Source: Eubacterium sp. UBA5416
Lineage (GTDB): Bacteria; Bacillota; Clostridia; Lachnospirales; Lachnospiraceae
Length of the DNA: 15,721 bases
Direction of reading: 5' to 3'
Assembly (NCBI GenBank): GCA_002409525.1
Contig: DHNM01000074.1
Span: forward strand, 5,939-21,659
Made by a program: the position numbers and the translations under genes. The notes under the pieces are model-generated. The model searched no databases, was not told where the DNA came from, and saw nothing but the letters and a program-made list of their open reading frames with translations. Of the stretch, positions 1 to 7,373 are shown piece by piece; within the stretch, counting starts at the first letter, position 1, and each line of letters starts with the position of its first letter.

Positions 1-349
1 CCGGTGAAAGTCCGGTCCCGCCTGCCATAATCACCAGATCTCTGCCTTTATACTCATTCAGATCGAAGCCGTTTCCGTACGGTCCACGCAGGAACAGATA
101 ATCGCCGGCATAATTCTCAAAGATCTCATTCGTCACTTTGCCAACTTTTCGTATGGTAAGATCAATGGAATCTTCCGAAATGCCGCTGACCGAGATCGGT
201 GCTTCCCCGAATTTCGGCAGAGAGACTTCAAAAAACTGCCCCGGCTTTACATTTCCCGTATAGGACATCCGAAAGGTATATTCCTGTTTTGTATGTCTGA
301 TCACTTCCAGAATCTGCGAAGGAAATGGCAGATAGTCATTCTTTGTCAT
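1..349 (-). CDS. asrB: Anaerobic sulfite reductase subunit B, 3'-truncated by the window edge
   Basis: AsrB is the FAD- and NAD(P)H-binding electron-input subunit of the cytoplasmic AsrABC sulfite reductase, which reduces sulfite to sulfide. About 116 codons are visible, starting MTKNDYLPFP. Residues 1-100 form a ferredoxin-reductase-type FAD domain, with the flavin-contact stretch APISVSG at 50-56, a flavin-loop-like RGPYGNGF at 89-96, and the start of the NAD domain, GGTGLSP, at about 110-116 where the window ends. The start ATG lies inside the end of asrA (14-base overlap) with GGAGG upstream (359-363), so the two are translationally coupled. The C-terminal part, including the usual iron-sulfur cysteines, and presumably asrC lie to the left. 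The identification is strong because AsrA is directly upstream. Confidence 0.88.
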   Translation of the reverse strand, partial: MTKNDYLPFPSQILEVIRHTKQEYTFRMSYTGNVKPGQFFEVSLPKFGEAPISVSGISEDSIDLTIRKVGKVTNEIFENYAGDYLFLRGPYGNGFDLNEYKGRDLVIMAGGTGLSP

Positions 350-1373
350 CGGCTGTTACCTCCTTCATTCCGTTTTCAAGTTTATTAATACAGTTGGAAA
401 ATGATATGTACTCCGGACAAATATCATCGCAGCGTCCGCATCCAACGCACATCTGATGGCCAAAACGTTTTTTATGATCCAAAACCTTGTGGAGAACCTT
501 GAAGCGCATCCGCTGTCCGTTTTTCTGGCGGTAACTTCCACCGCCGGCTACATCAGAATACCCGTCTACCATACACGATGCCGATACCCTCCGGCGTTCC
601 CCGACTCTTCCGTTTTCACTGTAGAAGAGATCCTGCATCGTAAAGCAGGTACAAGTGGGACAGGCATAGTTACAGCGTCCACAGTTGATACAGCGACCGT
701 CATATTCATCCCACATGCTGCTCTTCGCAACCCGGAAATCCAAATCTTCGGGAACATCAACTTTCACTTCATTTTCCGTGACATAAGCCGGGGTAACATC
801 ACATGCCTGGCACCCAAGCTCTTCGAGAATCCCGTGAAACTGCTTATCTTTGCAATCCATCTGGAAAACAGCGTTTTCCTTTTCATCATGGACCAAATCA
901 ATACTGAGATCATAATCTTCCGACTGATTTGTCCCCATGCTGACACAGAAACAATTCTCAAACGAATGATCACATCCCATAAGAATGAATTTCACATGTT
1001 CACGCAGTTTCCTGTAATAATAATCCGGTTCCCCATTATTCAGATACATATCATCCAGCCTTTTGACTGCTTGCAGATCACAGCTCCTGAGGAAAATCAC
1101 GGCTCCTTTCGGCGAAAGATCCGGCTCCTTCACATCTTTTTCCGTGAAATAAAACAATGTCTGTGAAATCGGTGTCAATACTTCCTTGAAGGAATAATCC
1201 GATTTACGGTCAAATACAATCTCGTCTGCAGCATCGATCATTCCATATCGGATACAGTCCGTATCAGAGAATCTACCCCCGCCGGAATAAACTTTCGGAG
1301 CATAGATCTGATACTGCGGCTTCAATGCATTTATAAACTGGTTCATCTGTTTTTCCGTTGCACAAAATCCCAT
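336..1373 (-). CDS. asrA: Anaerobic sulfite reductase subunit A (iron-sulfur electron transfer)
   Basis: AsrA passes electrons through two [4Fe-4S] clusters between the AsrB flavoprotein and the sirohaem subunit AsrC. The protein is 345 residues, the usual family length. The C-terminal third holds two ferredoxin-like motifs: C228-x2-C231-x2-C234-x3-C238-P and C309-x2-C312-x2-C315-x3-C319-P. The N-terminal part carries conserved-looking cysteines in SCDL (98) and MGCDHSFENCFC (132-143). The frame is open to an ATG at 1403, but the ATG at 1373 was chosen because AAAGGAGG lies six bases before it, while the farther ATG has no ribosome binding site. The gene heads the asr operon and overlaps asrB by 14 bases. 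A palindrome and -10 box upstream suggest activator control. The assignment rests on the cysteine pattern and the linked asrB. Confidence 0.93.
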   Translation of the reverse strand: MGFCATEKQMNQFINALKPQYQIYAPKVYSGGGRFSDTDCIRYGMIDAADEIVFDRKSDYSFKEVLTPISQTLFYFTEKDVKEPDLSPKGAVIFLRSCDLQAVKRLDDMYLNNGEPDYYYRKLREHVKFILMGCDHSFENCFCVSMGTNQSEDYDLSIDLVHDEKENAVFQMDCKDKQFHGILEELGCQACDVTPAYVTENEVKVDVPEDLDFRVAKSSMWDEYDGRCINCGRCNYACPTCTCFTMQDLFYSENGRVGERRRVSASCMVDGYSDVAGGGSYRQKNGQRMRFKVLHKVLDHKKRFGHQMCVGCGRCDDICPEYISFSNCINKLENGMKEVTADDKE

Positions 1374-1445
1374 AAAACGCCTCCTTTGGTAGAATTTACC
1401 CATATTGTTCGGGTCACAAAATTATGCCTTTTAACCCTTATAATC

Positions 1446-1488
1446 ACTATATCACAGGAGTATTCATGATGCTGTTGTTTAAACAACA
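1446..1488 (-). promoter_or_regulatory. Putative asr promoter with palindromic activator site
   Basis: On the minus strand a -10 box TATAGT lies at 1446-1451, predicting transcription from about 1439. No good -35 box is present: the 17-base-spaced hexamer is CAGCAT. Instead a perfect 16-base palindrome TGTTGTTTAAACAACA occupies 1473-1488. Its centre (1480.5) falls at -41.5 from the predicted start, the classic class II position of Crp/Fnr-family activators. Sequence and spacing are seen directly; the regulator is inferred. It could also serve another dimeric regulator or the divergent gene at 1675. Confidence 0.5.
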
Positions 1489-1576
1489 AAAGGGGGAAAT
1501 ATTCGGATTTCCAGATTATTTTCCGCATTGTTTCAAGGTTGATTTTTATTTATCGCTTTCATTTTCTGTTGATCTA

Positions 1577-1585
1577 TGTTAAAAT
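1577..1585 (+). promoter_or_regulatory. Extended -10 promoter of the FAD-dependent dehydrogenase
   Basis: The sequence TGTTAAAAT is an extended -10 element (TG, one base, TAAAAT). A poor -35 (TTTCAT) lies 17 bases upstream. It points at the gene starting at 1675, about 85 bases from the predicted transcription start. The remainder of the 1374-1674 intergenic stretch holds only the asr promoter, its palindrome and the AAGGAG ribosome binding site at 1660-1665; no further gene was seen. Confidence 0.45.
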
Positions 1586-1674
1586 AAATCGGCTAGACTA
1601 GTATCTTTATGTCAGTCGGTCATGCAACATTCAACCACTAATTATCATTTACAGATAAAAAGGAGCAATGTTCT

Positions 1675-3084
1675 ATGAAAAATGTTTCAAAAAGCTATGA
1701 TGTCATTATCATCGGAGCCGGCCCTTCCGGAATTTTCTGTGCATACAAACTGATCGCCGTGAAACCGGATCTCAGGATTCTGATGGTTGAAAAGGGTCGT
1801 CCCATCGAAAAACGTAACTGTCCCAAACGCCTGACAGGTGTCTGCGCGGGATGTAAACCATGCGCGATCACCACAGGGTTCGCAGGTGCAGGTGCATTTT
1901 CAGATGGAAAACTATCACTTTCTCCGGATGTAGGCGGAAATCTCCCAGAGATACTGGGATATGACCAGACACTGGATCTTTTAAAACAATCGGATGATAT
2001 CTATCTAAAGTTCGGCGCCGACACCAACGTTTATGGTATCGACAAACAAAAAGAGATTCGGGAAATACGCCGCAAGGCCATCACTGCCAATTTGAAGCTG
2101 ATCGAATGTCCAATCCGCCATCTGGGAACAGAAGAAGGATATAAGATCTATACTCGTCTGCAGGAGCATCTTCTCGCTGCCGGCGTTGAAATGAAATTTA
2201 ACACGATGGTGAAGGACATTATCATTGAAGATAATGAAGCAAAGGCAGTAGTGACAGATAAAGACGAAACGTACTGTGCACCGGAGATCATCTCTGCCAT
2301 CGGACGCGAGGGTTCTGACTGGTTCAGCCATATCTGTAATAACCATGGCATACATACTCAGGTGGGAACCGTAGATATCGGCATCCGCGTGGAAGTCCGC
2401 GATGAAGTCATGGAATTCCTGAATAAAAACCTGTATGAAGCCAAGCTTGTATACTATACACCGACCTTTGACGATAAGGTGCGTACTTTCTGTACCAATC
2501 CATCCGGGGAGGTTGCGACGGAATACTACGAAAACGGGCTCGCCGTTGTCAACGGCCATGCTTATAAATCCAAGGAACACAAGACGAACAATACAAACTT
2601 CGCTCTTCTGGTATCCAAGAACTTTACGAAGCCTTTTAAGACTCCGATCGAATATGGAAAGCATATCGCTCAGCTGAGTAATATGCTCTGCGACGGAAAG
2701 ATCCTGGTACAGACATTGGGAGATTTTCAGCGCGGACGCCGTACCACAGAGGAGCGTCTCTGCCGAAACAATCTGATTCCGACCCTAAAAGATGCAGTTC
2801 CGGGTGATTTATCGCTAGTACTTCCGCATCGTATTATGGTCGATTTGAAAGAAATGCTCTTTGCTCTGGATAAAGTAACTCCCGGCATCGCCAGTGACGA
2901 AACTTTACTCTACGGCATAGAAGTCAAGTTCTACTCCAACAAAGTTGTTGTGAACAAAGACTTCGAGACCAGTGTCAGGGGACTCCGCGCCATCGGCGAT
3001 GGTGCATCCGTAACACGCGGCCTTCAGCAGGCATCCGCCAACGGGCTGTCCGTAGCGAACAGCATTCTGGAGAAAATGGCATAG
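1675..3084 (+). CDS. FAD-dependent dehydrogenase, COG2509-type (function unknown)
   Basis: The 469-residue cytoplasmic flavoprotein opens with a Rossmann FAD motif, DVIIIGAGPSG at 9-19, followed by a glutamate-containing strand (MVEKG) that would bind the FAD ribose. Next come a conserved cysteine patch (CPKRLTGVCAGCKPC, about 49-63) and a glycine-rich FAGAGAFSDGKLSLSP stretch. The C-terminal FAD-closing motif is AIGDGASVTRGLQQA near 440. These are recognisable features of the uncharacterised COG2509 dehydrogenases common in Clostridia; no substrate is established. The ATG at 1675 has AAGGAG nine bases upstream. The gene is divergent from asr, stands alone and ends in a terminator at 3115-3161. 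The cysteine cluster could support redox or cluster chemistry, but this is inference. Confidence 0.85.
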   Translation: MKNVSKSYDVIIIGAGPSGIFCAYKLIAVKPDLRILMVEKGRPIEKRNCPKRLTGVCAGCKPCAITTGFAGAGAFSDGKLSLSPDVGGNLPEILGYDQTLDLLKQSDDIYLKFGADTNVYGIDKQKEIREIRRKAITANLKLIECPIRHLGTEEGYKIYTRLQEHLLAAGVEMKFNTMVKDIIIEDNEAKAVVTDKDETYCAPEIISAIGREGSDWFSHICNNHGIHTQVGTVDIGIRVEVRDEVMEFLNKNLYEAKLVYYTPTFDDKVRTFCTNPSGEVATEYYENGLAVVNGHAYKSKEHKTNNTNFALLVSKNFTKPFKTPIEYGKHIAQLSNMLCDGKILVQTLGDFQRGRRTTEERLCRNNLIPTLKDAVPGDLSLVLPHRIMVDLKEMLFALDKVTPGIASDETLLYGIEVKFYSNKVVVNKDFETSVRGLRAIGDGASVTRGLQQASANGLSVANSILEKMA

Positions 3085-3114
3085 AAACAGATACTTAGAC
3101 AATACAAGAACGTA

Positions 3115-3161
3115 AAAAATCAGGCAGTTGTTTGAGAATCGGCAACTGCCTGGTTTTTAAT
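3115..3161. terminator. Intrinsic terminator, probably bidirectional
   Basis: A perfect 10-base stem, CAGGCAGTTG (3121-3130) with CAACTGCCTG (3143-3152), encloses a 12-base loop. It is followed on the plus strand by GTTTTT and preceded by AAAAAAT, so a U-run exists in both directions. It would stop the plus-strand FAD dehydrogenase and could also stop the leftward 8-oxoguanine deaminase / SGNH unit. Confidence 0.85.
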
Positions 3162-3191
3162 ATTTTCCATCTCACGGTTTATATTAAAATC

Positions 3192-3235
3192 TCCTGGAAT
3201 AAGTTAAAAACCGCATTCATTATCATATTCCAGGA
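3192..3235 (-). terminator. Inverted repeat, possible terminator of the leftward unit
   Basis: TCCTGGAATA (3192-3201) and TATTCCAGGA (3226-3235) are perfect 10-base inverted repeats around a 24-base loop. On the minus strand the hairpin is followed by GATTTTAATA, a weak U-tract. It lies about 90 bases past the SGNH hydrolase stop and may be a first, leaky terminator. The long loop makes it weaker than the one at 3115-3161. Confidence 0.4.
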
Positions 3236-3324
3236 AACATCATCCGCACTCGTTCCAAAAATCGCTCCATCATAAAACTCCGAATAAGAACCTGAATTTC
3301 CTCATTTTCCAGTTTTCCATTCAT
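3223..3324 (-). pseudogene. Short reading frame, possibly the remnant of a toxin-type nucleotidyltransferase
   Basis: Immediately after the SGNH hydrolase stop is a 33-codon frame beginning MNGKLENEEIQVLIRSF and continuing MMERFLERVRM before a quick stop. The stretch VLIRSFMMERFLERV resembles, from memory, the N-terminal helix of AbiEii-type nucleotidyltransferase toxins, which normally continue into a conserved catalytic region that is absent here. There is no convincing ribosome binding site, and the 3' end overlaps the inverted repeat at 3192-3235. It could equally be chance coding or the untranslated tail of the operon. The similarity is recalled, not computed. Confidence 0.2.
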
Positions 3325-3325
3325 C

Positions 3326-3901
3326 TCATTTATTCTGTTTACCGGAAGCAGTTAAGATCTGCTCTGACAGCAGTTTGGCGGCGATTCTAGACCCGTCTTC
3401 ATTTGGATGGGATCCGTCCTCCTCATAGAGGTTCTGATTCTTGGAAAGTTCATAGAATTTCTTTCCCACATCTGCAATCAACGCCTGATTGCTCTTGGCC
3501 GCCTCATGATAAGCTGAATACATGCCTTGATACATCTGCTCATATGTTATATCCATGGAATCCATCTTCTCGCCGTCCTCTTTATATGCCCAGGTAGCAT
3601 AAAGAATCGGAACTGCTCCGGCAGAATGGATCTTCTCACACAGACAAGATACGCTCTTCATGAAACTGTCCTTTGATGTCACAGGGGCATTGCTCATCTC
3701 CTGCATAATTACAAAGTCCCATCTCTCATGTTCCAGTGATTCGAGTGTCGACGCTCCCATCTTCGTTTCAGGATTCAACTGCTCCGCAAGATGGGCACCG
3801 CCTCTTGTGTGCGCGACAACTTCCGCCCCGGTGAGTTCGGCGAGCATATCCGGCATATCATGATAAAAAGTGTAACTGTTACCCAGCATTAAAATCCGCA
3901 T
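3326..3901 (-). CDS. SGNH/GDSL-type hydrolase, small cytoplasmic esterase-like protein
   Basis: The 191-residue protein begins MRILMLGNSYTF; GNSYTF at 7-12 places the nucleophile serine (S9) as in SGNH hydrolases. The C-terminal D162-x-x-H165 (DGSHPN) supplies the other catalytic residues, and IMQEMS in the middle fits a later family block. There is no signal peptide. The frame stays open upstream to 4015 inside the previous gene, but the ATG at 3901 was chosen because AGGAGG (3911-3916) lies nine bases before it and the conserved fold begins there. It starts 13 bases after the 8-oxoguanine-deaminase-like gene, with the binding site abutting that stop codon, so the two form one operon. The ester or acyl substrate is unknown. 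Confidence 0.8.
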   Translation of the reverse strand: MRILMLGNSYTFYHDMPDMLAELTGAEVVAHTRGGAHLAEQLNPETKMGASTLESLEHERWDFVIMQEMSNAPVTSKDSFMKSVSCLCEKIHSAGAVPILYATWAYKEDGEKMDSMDITYEQMYQGMYSAYHEAAKSNQALIADVGKKFYELSKNQNLYEEDGSHPNEDGSRIAAKLLSEQILTASGKQNK

Positions 3902-3914
3902 ATTGTAAAACCTC

Positions 3915-5270
3915 CTATTTCTCAATAAATTTCTGAAAACACTGTTCGGCCTCGTACTGTGTTTTTTCTTCATCGATCGTCTGCAGCTGTCCCTGTCTGA
4001 CAACAACCTTTCCATTAATCACAGTAGTATCCACCGGACTTTTCAGACCTACTGTAGCAAGGACAGACCTCGGATCTTCCATAGCCCCTACGAGCTCCAG
4101 TCTGTTGGAATTCACCAGAAAGAAATCTGCCGCTTTTCCCTTCGAAATGGATCCTATATCATTTCTGCCGAGAACACTGGCGCTGCCTGTCGTCGCCAGT
4201 TTCAGCATATCGTATCCGGACGGTGCCTGATTCCCATCATTTAATCTGTGCAGAAGATACCCGACTCTCATTTCTTCCAGAAGATTGGATCCATCATTGC
4301 TTGCACTTCCGTCAACACCCAGCCCCACATGGACTCCACGCTTTAACATCTCTGAGATATTGGCTGTTCCGGATGACAATTTCATATTCGATATCGGACA
4401 ATGTACCACCCCTGTCCCGGTATCAGCCAGAAGCTGTATCTCCTCATCATTAAAATGAATCCCATGGGCAAACCAGACATCTTCACCGGTCCACCCAAGG
4501 CTCTCCATGTAGGCAAGCGGCCTCATTCCATAAGTCTCTAATGTAAACTTCTCCTCATCCTTTGTCTCCGCCAGATGTGTATGTAGACGGACTCCCAGAC
4601 TTCTTGCAAGCTTTGCAGATTCTCTCATCAGATCAGGTGTCACACTGAAAGGAGAACAAGGTGCGAGGGCGACCTGTCTCATGGAAAACGGATTGGGATC
4701 ATGGAATTTTTCCACAAGTCTTTGAGAATCCCTGATAATATCATCTGTCTCCTGTACCACACTGTCAGGCGGAAGACCACCGTCTTTTTTGCTTAATGAC
4801 ATACTGCCTCTGGATGCATGCATGCGAATCCCGAGTTTCTCTGCAGCGTGAAATTGTGTATCGATCAAATCCGTCTGTCCGTCCGGAAAGACATAATGAT
4901 GATCAAAACAGGTCGTGCATCCATTCTTCGCAAGCTCTCCCATGCCAACAAGGGATGTCTCATAAATCACATTGTCGTCAATGTTTTTCCATAAATCATA
5001 TAGTGATACCAGCCACGGAAAGAGTTCCATGTTTTGAACCTGAGGCAGATTACGCGTAAAGATCTGATACAGATGATGGTGCGCATTGATCAGACCCGGG
5101 TAAAGACACATACCGGTACCGTCCAGCACCTCATCTGCCTGCACTGGTTTATCTGTAATATCTTTAATCACACCATCTTCGATATATAAGTTTACATGTT
5201 CCAGCACTCGATCCTCTGCGTCGCAGGTCACCAGGTAACGTATGTTGTTTACTGCCAGTGATTGTTTCAT
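3915..5270 (-). CDS. 8-oxoguanine deaminase-like amidohydrolase
   Basis: This is a metal-dependent amidohydrolase of the cytosine-deaminase-like group (COG0402), probably converting 8-oxoguanine to urate plus ammonia. It has 451 residues, the expected length. Metal ligands are visible: H64-x-H66 in NAHHHLYQ, H232 with E235 in HTHLAE, H269 in FAHG and D320 in GVDGSASND. The glutamine just after the HxH motif (Q69) and the SRGSMS...GGLPPD segment (153-169) are features I associate with 8-oxoguanine deaminase and close relatives; hydroxy-triazine or guanine-type deaminases are the main alternatives. The ATG at 5270 has AAAGGAG ten bases upstream. It leads a two-gene operon with the SGNH hydrolase and has its own promoter at 5347-5375. 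The fold assignment is very secure, the exact substrate less so. Confidence 0.82.
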   Translation of the reverse strand: MKQSLAVNNIRYLVTCDAEDRVLEHVNLYIEDGVIKDITDKPVQADEVLDGTGMCLYPGLINAHHHLYQIFTRNLPQVQNMELFPWLVSLYDLWKNIDDNVIYETSLVGMGELAKNGCTTCFDHHYVFPDGQTDLIDTQFHAAEKLGIRMHASRGSMSLSKKDGGLPPDSVVQETDDIIRDSQRLVEKFHDPNPFSMRQVALAPCSPFSVTPDLMRESAKLARSLGVRLHTHLAETKDEEKFTLETYGMRPLAYMESLGWTGEDVWFAHGIHFNDEEIQLLADTGTGVVHCPISNMKLSSGTANISEMLKRGVHVGLGVDGSASNDGSNLLEEMRVGYLLHRLNDGNQAPSGYDMLKLATTGSASVLGRNDIGSISKGKAADFFLVNSNRLELVGAMEDPRSVLATVGLKSPVDTTVINGKVVVRQGQLQTIDEEKTQYEAEQCFQKFIEK

Positions 5271-5301
5271 GAAATGCGATCTCCTTTATCATAGTTATAG
5301 G

Positions 5302-5327
5302 GAAAAACAAGAGTCTCCCAAGGAGAC
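5302..5327 (-). promoter_or_regulatory. Leader hairpin with U-run before the deaminase gene
   Basis: On the minus strand GTCTCC-TTG-GGAGAC (5313-5327) is followed by TCTTGTTTTTCCC. The hairpin lies in the roughly 70-base leader of the deaminase mRNA and looks like a very small intrinsic terminator, so attenuation is possible. No purine-riboswitch core was found. The stem is only six base pairs and the evidence is weak. Confidence 0.2.
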
Positions 5328-5346
5328 CTTTGCTTCTGTTATATTA

Positions 5347-5375
5347 ACTATAACGTATTTGTACATAGGAGTAAA
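5347..5375 (-). promoter_or_regulatory. Promoter of the deaminase / SGNH operon
   Basis: On the minus strand a -35 box TTTACT (5370-5375) and a -10 box TATAGT (5347-5352) are separated by exactly 17 bases, predicting a start near 5340 and a leader of about 70 bases. Confidence 0.65.
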
Positions 5376-5380
5376 TAGTG

Positions 5381-5434
5381 AAAAAAAGCACTCATTTTTG
5401 CAGCCATATTGTTTCATCACAAAAATAAGTGCTT
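5381..5434 (-). terminator. Terminator of the sugar operon
   Basis: Arms 5386-5400 and 5420-5434 pair over 15 positions with one mismatch around a 19-base loop. On the minus strand the hairpin is followed directly by a run of seven T (the A-run at 5381-5387). It begins 18 bases after the aldo/keto reductase stop and closes the six-gene operon just before the deaminase promoter. Confidence 0.9.
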
Positions 5435-5451
5435 TAATCACCTTTATAAGT

Positions 5452-6345
5452 TTACCTTAATACCTGCTGTCCGCTTGCCGTATAAATCTCATACCATTCA
5501 TAGTGGTCCAATTTTATATCCAGTCCACGAATGGCCAAATCTAATCTTTTTAATTTATTACTTCCAGAGATCGGCAGCGCTCCCACCGGATGATATATAA
5601 TCCATGCATATACAATGGCGGCAGGTTCTGTATCATGCCTGTCTGCAATCTCCTGTATCTTTTTCATCACTTTTCTGAAAATAAGATCTTTAGAATCAAA
5701 CAGCTTTCCTCCTGCAAGAGGTGACCAGATCATGGGATGGATTTTGTTCACGGTCATGTAATCAATCATGCCACTATTAAAATGCTCAAAACATAATGGA
5801 TTCCATTCAAGCTGATTTGTCACAAGCTCATGATCCATCGCCTGATTCATAGCATCAAATTTAAAGGGATCAAAATTAGAAACTCCGGCTTCTCTGATCA
5901 GTCCCTCTTTCTTTAAATCTTTCAGTGCCCGGGCTGTTTCCCAGGGATTCAGACACGGATCTTCTCTGTGAATCAGATATAAATCAAGGTAATCTGTATT
6001 CAGTCGTTTTAGACTCTCTTTACAAGAGGTCTTAATCTTGTCATATGTTGTATCGTAATAAGTAAATTGACCATTATTTATTTCTTGCCTGAATATTCCT
6101 GTTTTCGAAACCAGCTCTATTCTTTTTCTGATAGATTGATCCCGTTTAAAAGCTTCACCCATCAATGATTCACATAAAGTATCTGCATATATCTCCGCCG
6201 TATCAAAGGTTGTAATTCCTCTTTCAATACAGGCATTCATAAAATCTACAAGCTCATCTGCAGACCATTTCCAATCAGCAAGCCTCCAAAACCCCTGTAC
6301 AATTGCAGAAAGTGAAAGCTTTTCTGATATCGTCACCTGTCTCAT
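5452..6345 (-). CDS. Aldo/keto reductase (YdhF-like)
   Basis: A 297-residue NAD(P)H-dependent (beta/alpha)8-barrel reductase acting on aldehydes or ketones in the cytoplasm. The catalytic tetrad is intact: D48 and Y53 in FDTAEIY, K81 in SKTG and H126 in LIHRED. The N-terminal QGFWRLADW and the GVSNFDPF strand are typical of the group that includes E. coli YdhF. GAGGAG lies a few bases before the ATG at 6345. The gene is last in the operon, 38 bases after the permease. Its position with a kinase and an aldolase suggests it reduces an aldehyde made by aldol cleavage, or modifies the imported sugar; this is inference. No missing key residue was seen. Confidence 0.88.
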   Translation of the reverse strand: MRQVTISEKLSLSAIVQGFWRLADWKWSADELVDFMNACIERGITTFDTAEIYADTLCESLMGEAFKRDQSIRKRIELVSKTGIFRQEINNGQFTYYDTTYDKIKTSCKESLKRLNTDYLDLYLIHREDPCLNPWETARALKDLKKEGLIREAGVSNFDPFKFDAMNQAMDHELVTNQLEWNPLCFEHFNSGMIDYMTVNKIHPMIWSPLAGGKLFDSKDLIFRKVMKKIQEIADRHDTEPAAIVYAWIIYHPVGALPISGSNKLKRLDLAIRGLDIKLDHYEWYEIYTASGQQVLR

Positions 6346-6383
6346 ATAGATCTCCTCTCATATATCTCTGCTCTTCCTATCAT

Positions 6384-7373
6384 CTATGCATTTTTTCTCA
6401 TATCTAATGCGACAGCACTGCAAATAATGATTCCTTTTATGATCAGCTGCCAGTTCGAATTCACACCGATGAACGCCAATCCATAACTGATAAAAGTAAA
6501 AATAATAACACCAATTACCGCACCGGATACCTTCCCAATCCCTCCGCTTAAGGAAACACCGCCAACAACACAGGAAGAGATAGCATCAAATTCATATGCC
6601 GTTCCATAAGAGCTATTCGCACCACCGGTTCTGGCTACTTCCATAATACCTGCAAGTCCAACCAGACAGCTTTCAATTACAAATACTGCGATTGTAATAC
6701 TATGTACATTAATACCTGAAACTCTTGCCGCTTCTGGATTCCCACCGACAATGTAAATATTCTTTCCGAATACCGTTTTATTCAGAACAAACCAGGCCAG
6801 TATCACTACTGTAACAGCCATAAGCACTAACAAGTTAACATGACCGAACAGCTTAAAGCTGCTCAGAAATCTCAGCTCATCGCGAATACCTCCAATTGGC
6901 TGAGAATTATTCGGCTTCTTTGCAAAGTACAGGCAGTTAATTCCATAGACAATGGTAGACATACCGAAAGTAGCAATAAATGGAGCCATCTTAAGTTTCG
7001 CCACCATAAATCCATTAACTGCACCAATCACAGCAGTGACTGCAATTGTTATCACGATTGGGACTATAATAGGCAGTTCAGGAAGACCCGTCCAGAATTT
7101 ATTAGAATAAGATCCCATCTGTGATAAAGATGCAACCAAGACTGCTGCCAGTCCAACCTGTCGGCCGCCTGCCAGATCTGTTCCGCCTATCAAAAGCGGA
7201 AACATCAGACCAAGGGCACAGATCATTTTCACTGCAGATTGTGTCATGATATCTGTCAAAACCCGCAGCTGAAGAAATGAAGGTTCTATGATGATGATTC
7301 CAATAATCATAAAAAATAATACGATCAGCAGGGCTTTATCAATCAATAACTGTTTTATCTTTACTGTTTTCAT
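6384..7373 (-). CDS. mglC: Mgl-type sugar ABC transporter permease
   Basis: The 329-residue integral membrane protein, with about eight to ten hydrophobic segments, forms the channel of a RbsC/MglC-family importer. The segment GGTDLAGGRQVGLAAV (63-78), the later FGKNIYIVGGNPEAARVSG and the FDAISSCVVGGVSLSGGIG loop match E. coli MglC closely, more so than RbsC. The ATG overlaps the ATPase stop codon (TGATG), and AAGGAGG lies seven bases upstream, so expression is coupled to the ATPase. It works with the ATPase (7373-8896) and binding protein (8927-10057). The name means Mgl-type; the sugar carried may differ from galactose. Confidence 0.9.
   Translation of the reverse strand: MKTVKIKQLLIDKALLIVLFFMIIGIIIIEPSFLQLRVLTDIMTQSAVKMICALGLMFPLLIGGTDLAGGRQVGLAAVLVASLSQMGSYSNKFWTGLPELPIIVPIVITIAVTAVIGAVNGFMVAKLKMAPFIATFGMSTIVYGINCLYFAKKPNNSQPIGGIRDELRFLSSFKLFGHVNLLVLMAVTVVILAWFVLNKTVFGKNIYIVGGNPEAARVSGINVHSITIAVFVIESCLVGLAGIMEVARTGGANSSYGTAYEFDAISSCVVGGVSLSGGIGKVSGAVIGVIIFTFISYGLAFIGVNSNWQLIIKGIIICSAVALDMRKNA

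Noticed and set aside
456..1166. Plus-strand 236-codon frame opposite asrA
   Set aside because: It is antisense to a clearly conserved iron-sulfur gene, has no ribosome binding site and no recognisable protein features.
1374..1403. Ten-codon N-terminal extension of AsrA
   Set aside because: The extension would place the strong AAAGGAGG site inside the gene; the ATG at 1373 fits that site.
1473..1488. Rex-type redox operator for the asr palindrome
   Set aside because: The Rex site is an 18-base TTGTTAA-N4-TTAACAA; this repeat is shorter with a different half-site.
2005..2664. Minus-strand 219-codon frame inside the FAD dehydrogenase gene
   Set aside because: It lies wholly opposite a conserved coding region; composition is that of a shadow frame.
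3915..4015. N-terminal 38-residue extension of the SGNH hydrolase overlapping the deaminase
   Set aside because: AGGAGG sits before the ATG at 3901 and the conserved fold begins there; the extension is the shadow of the deaminase end.
5271..5346. Purine-sensing riboswitch before the deaminase
   Set aside because: None of the conserved core segments is present and the leader is too short.
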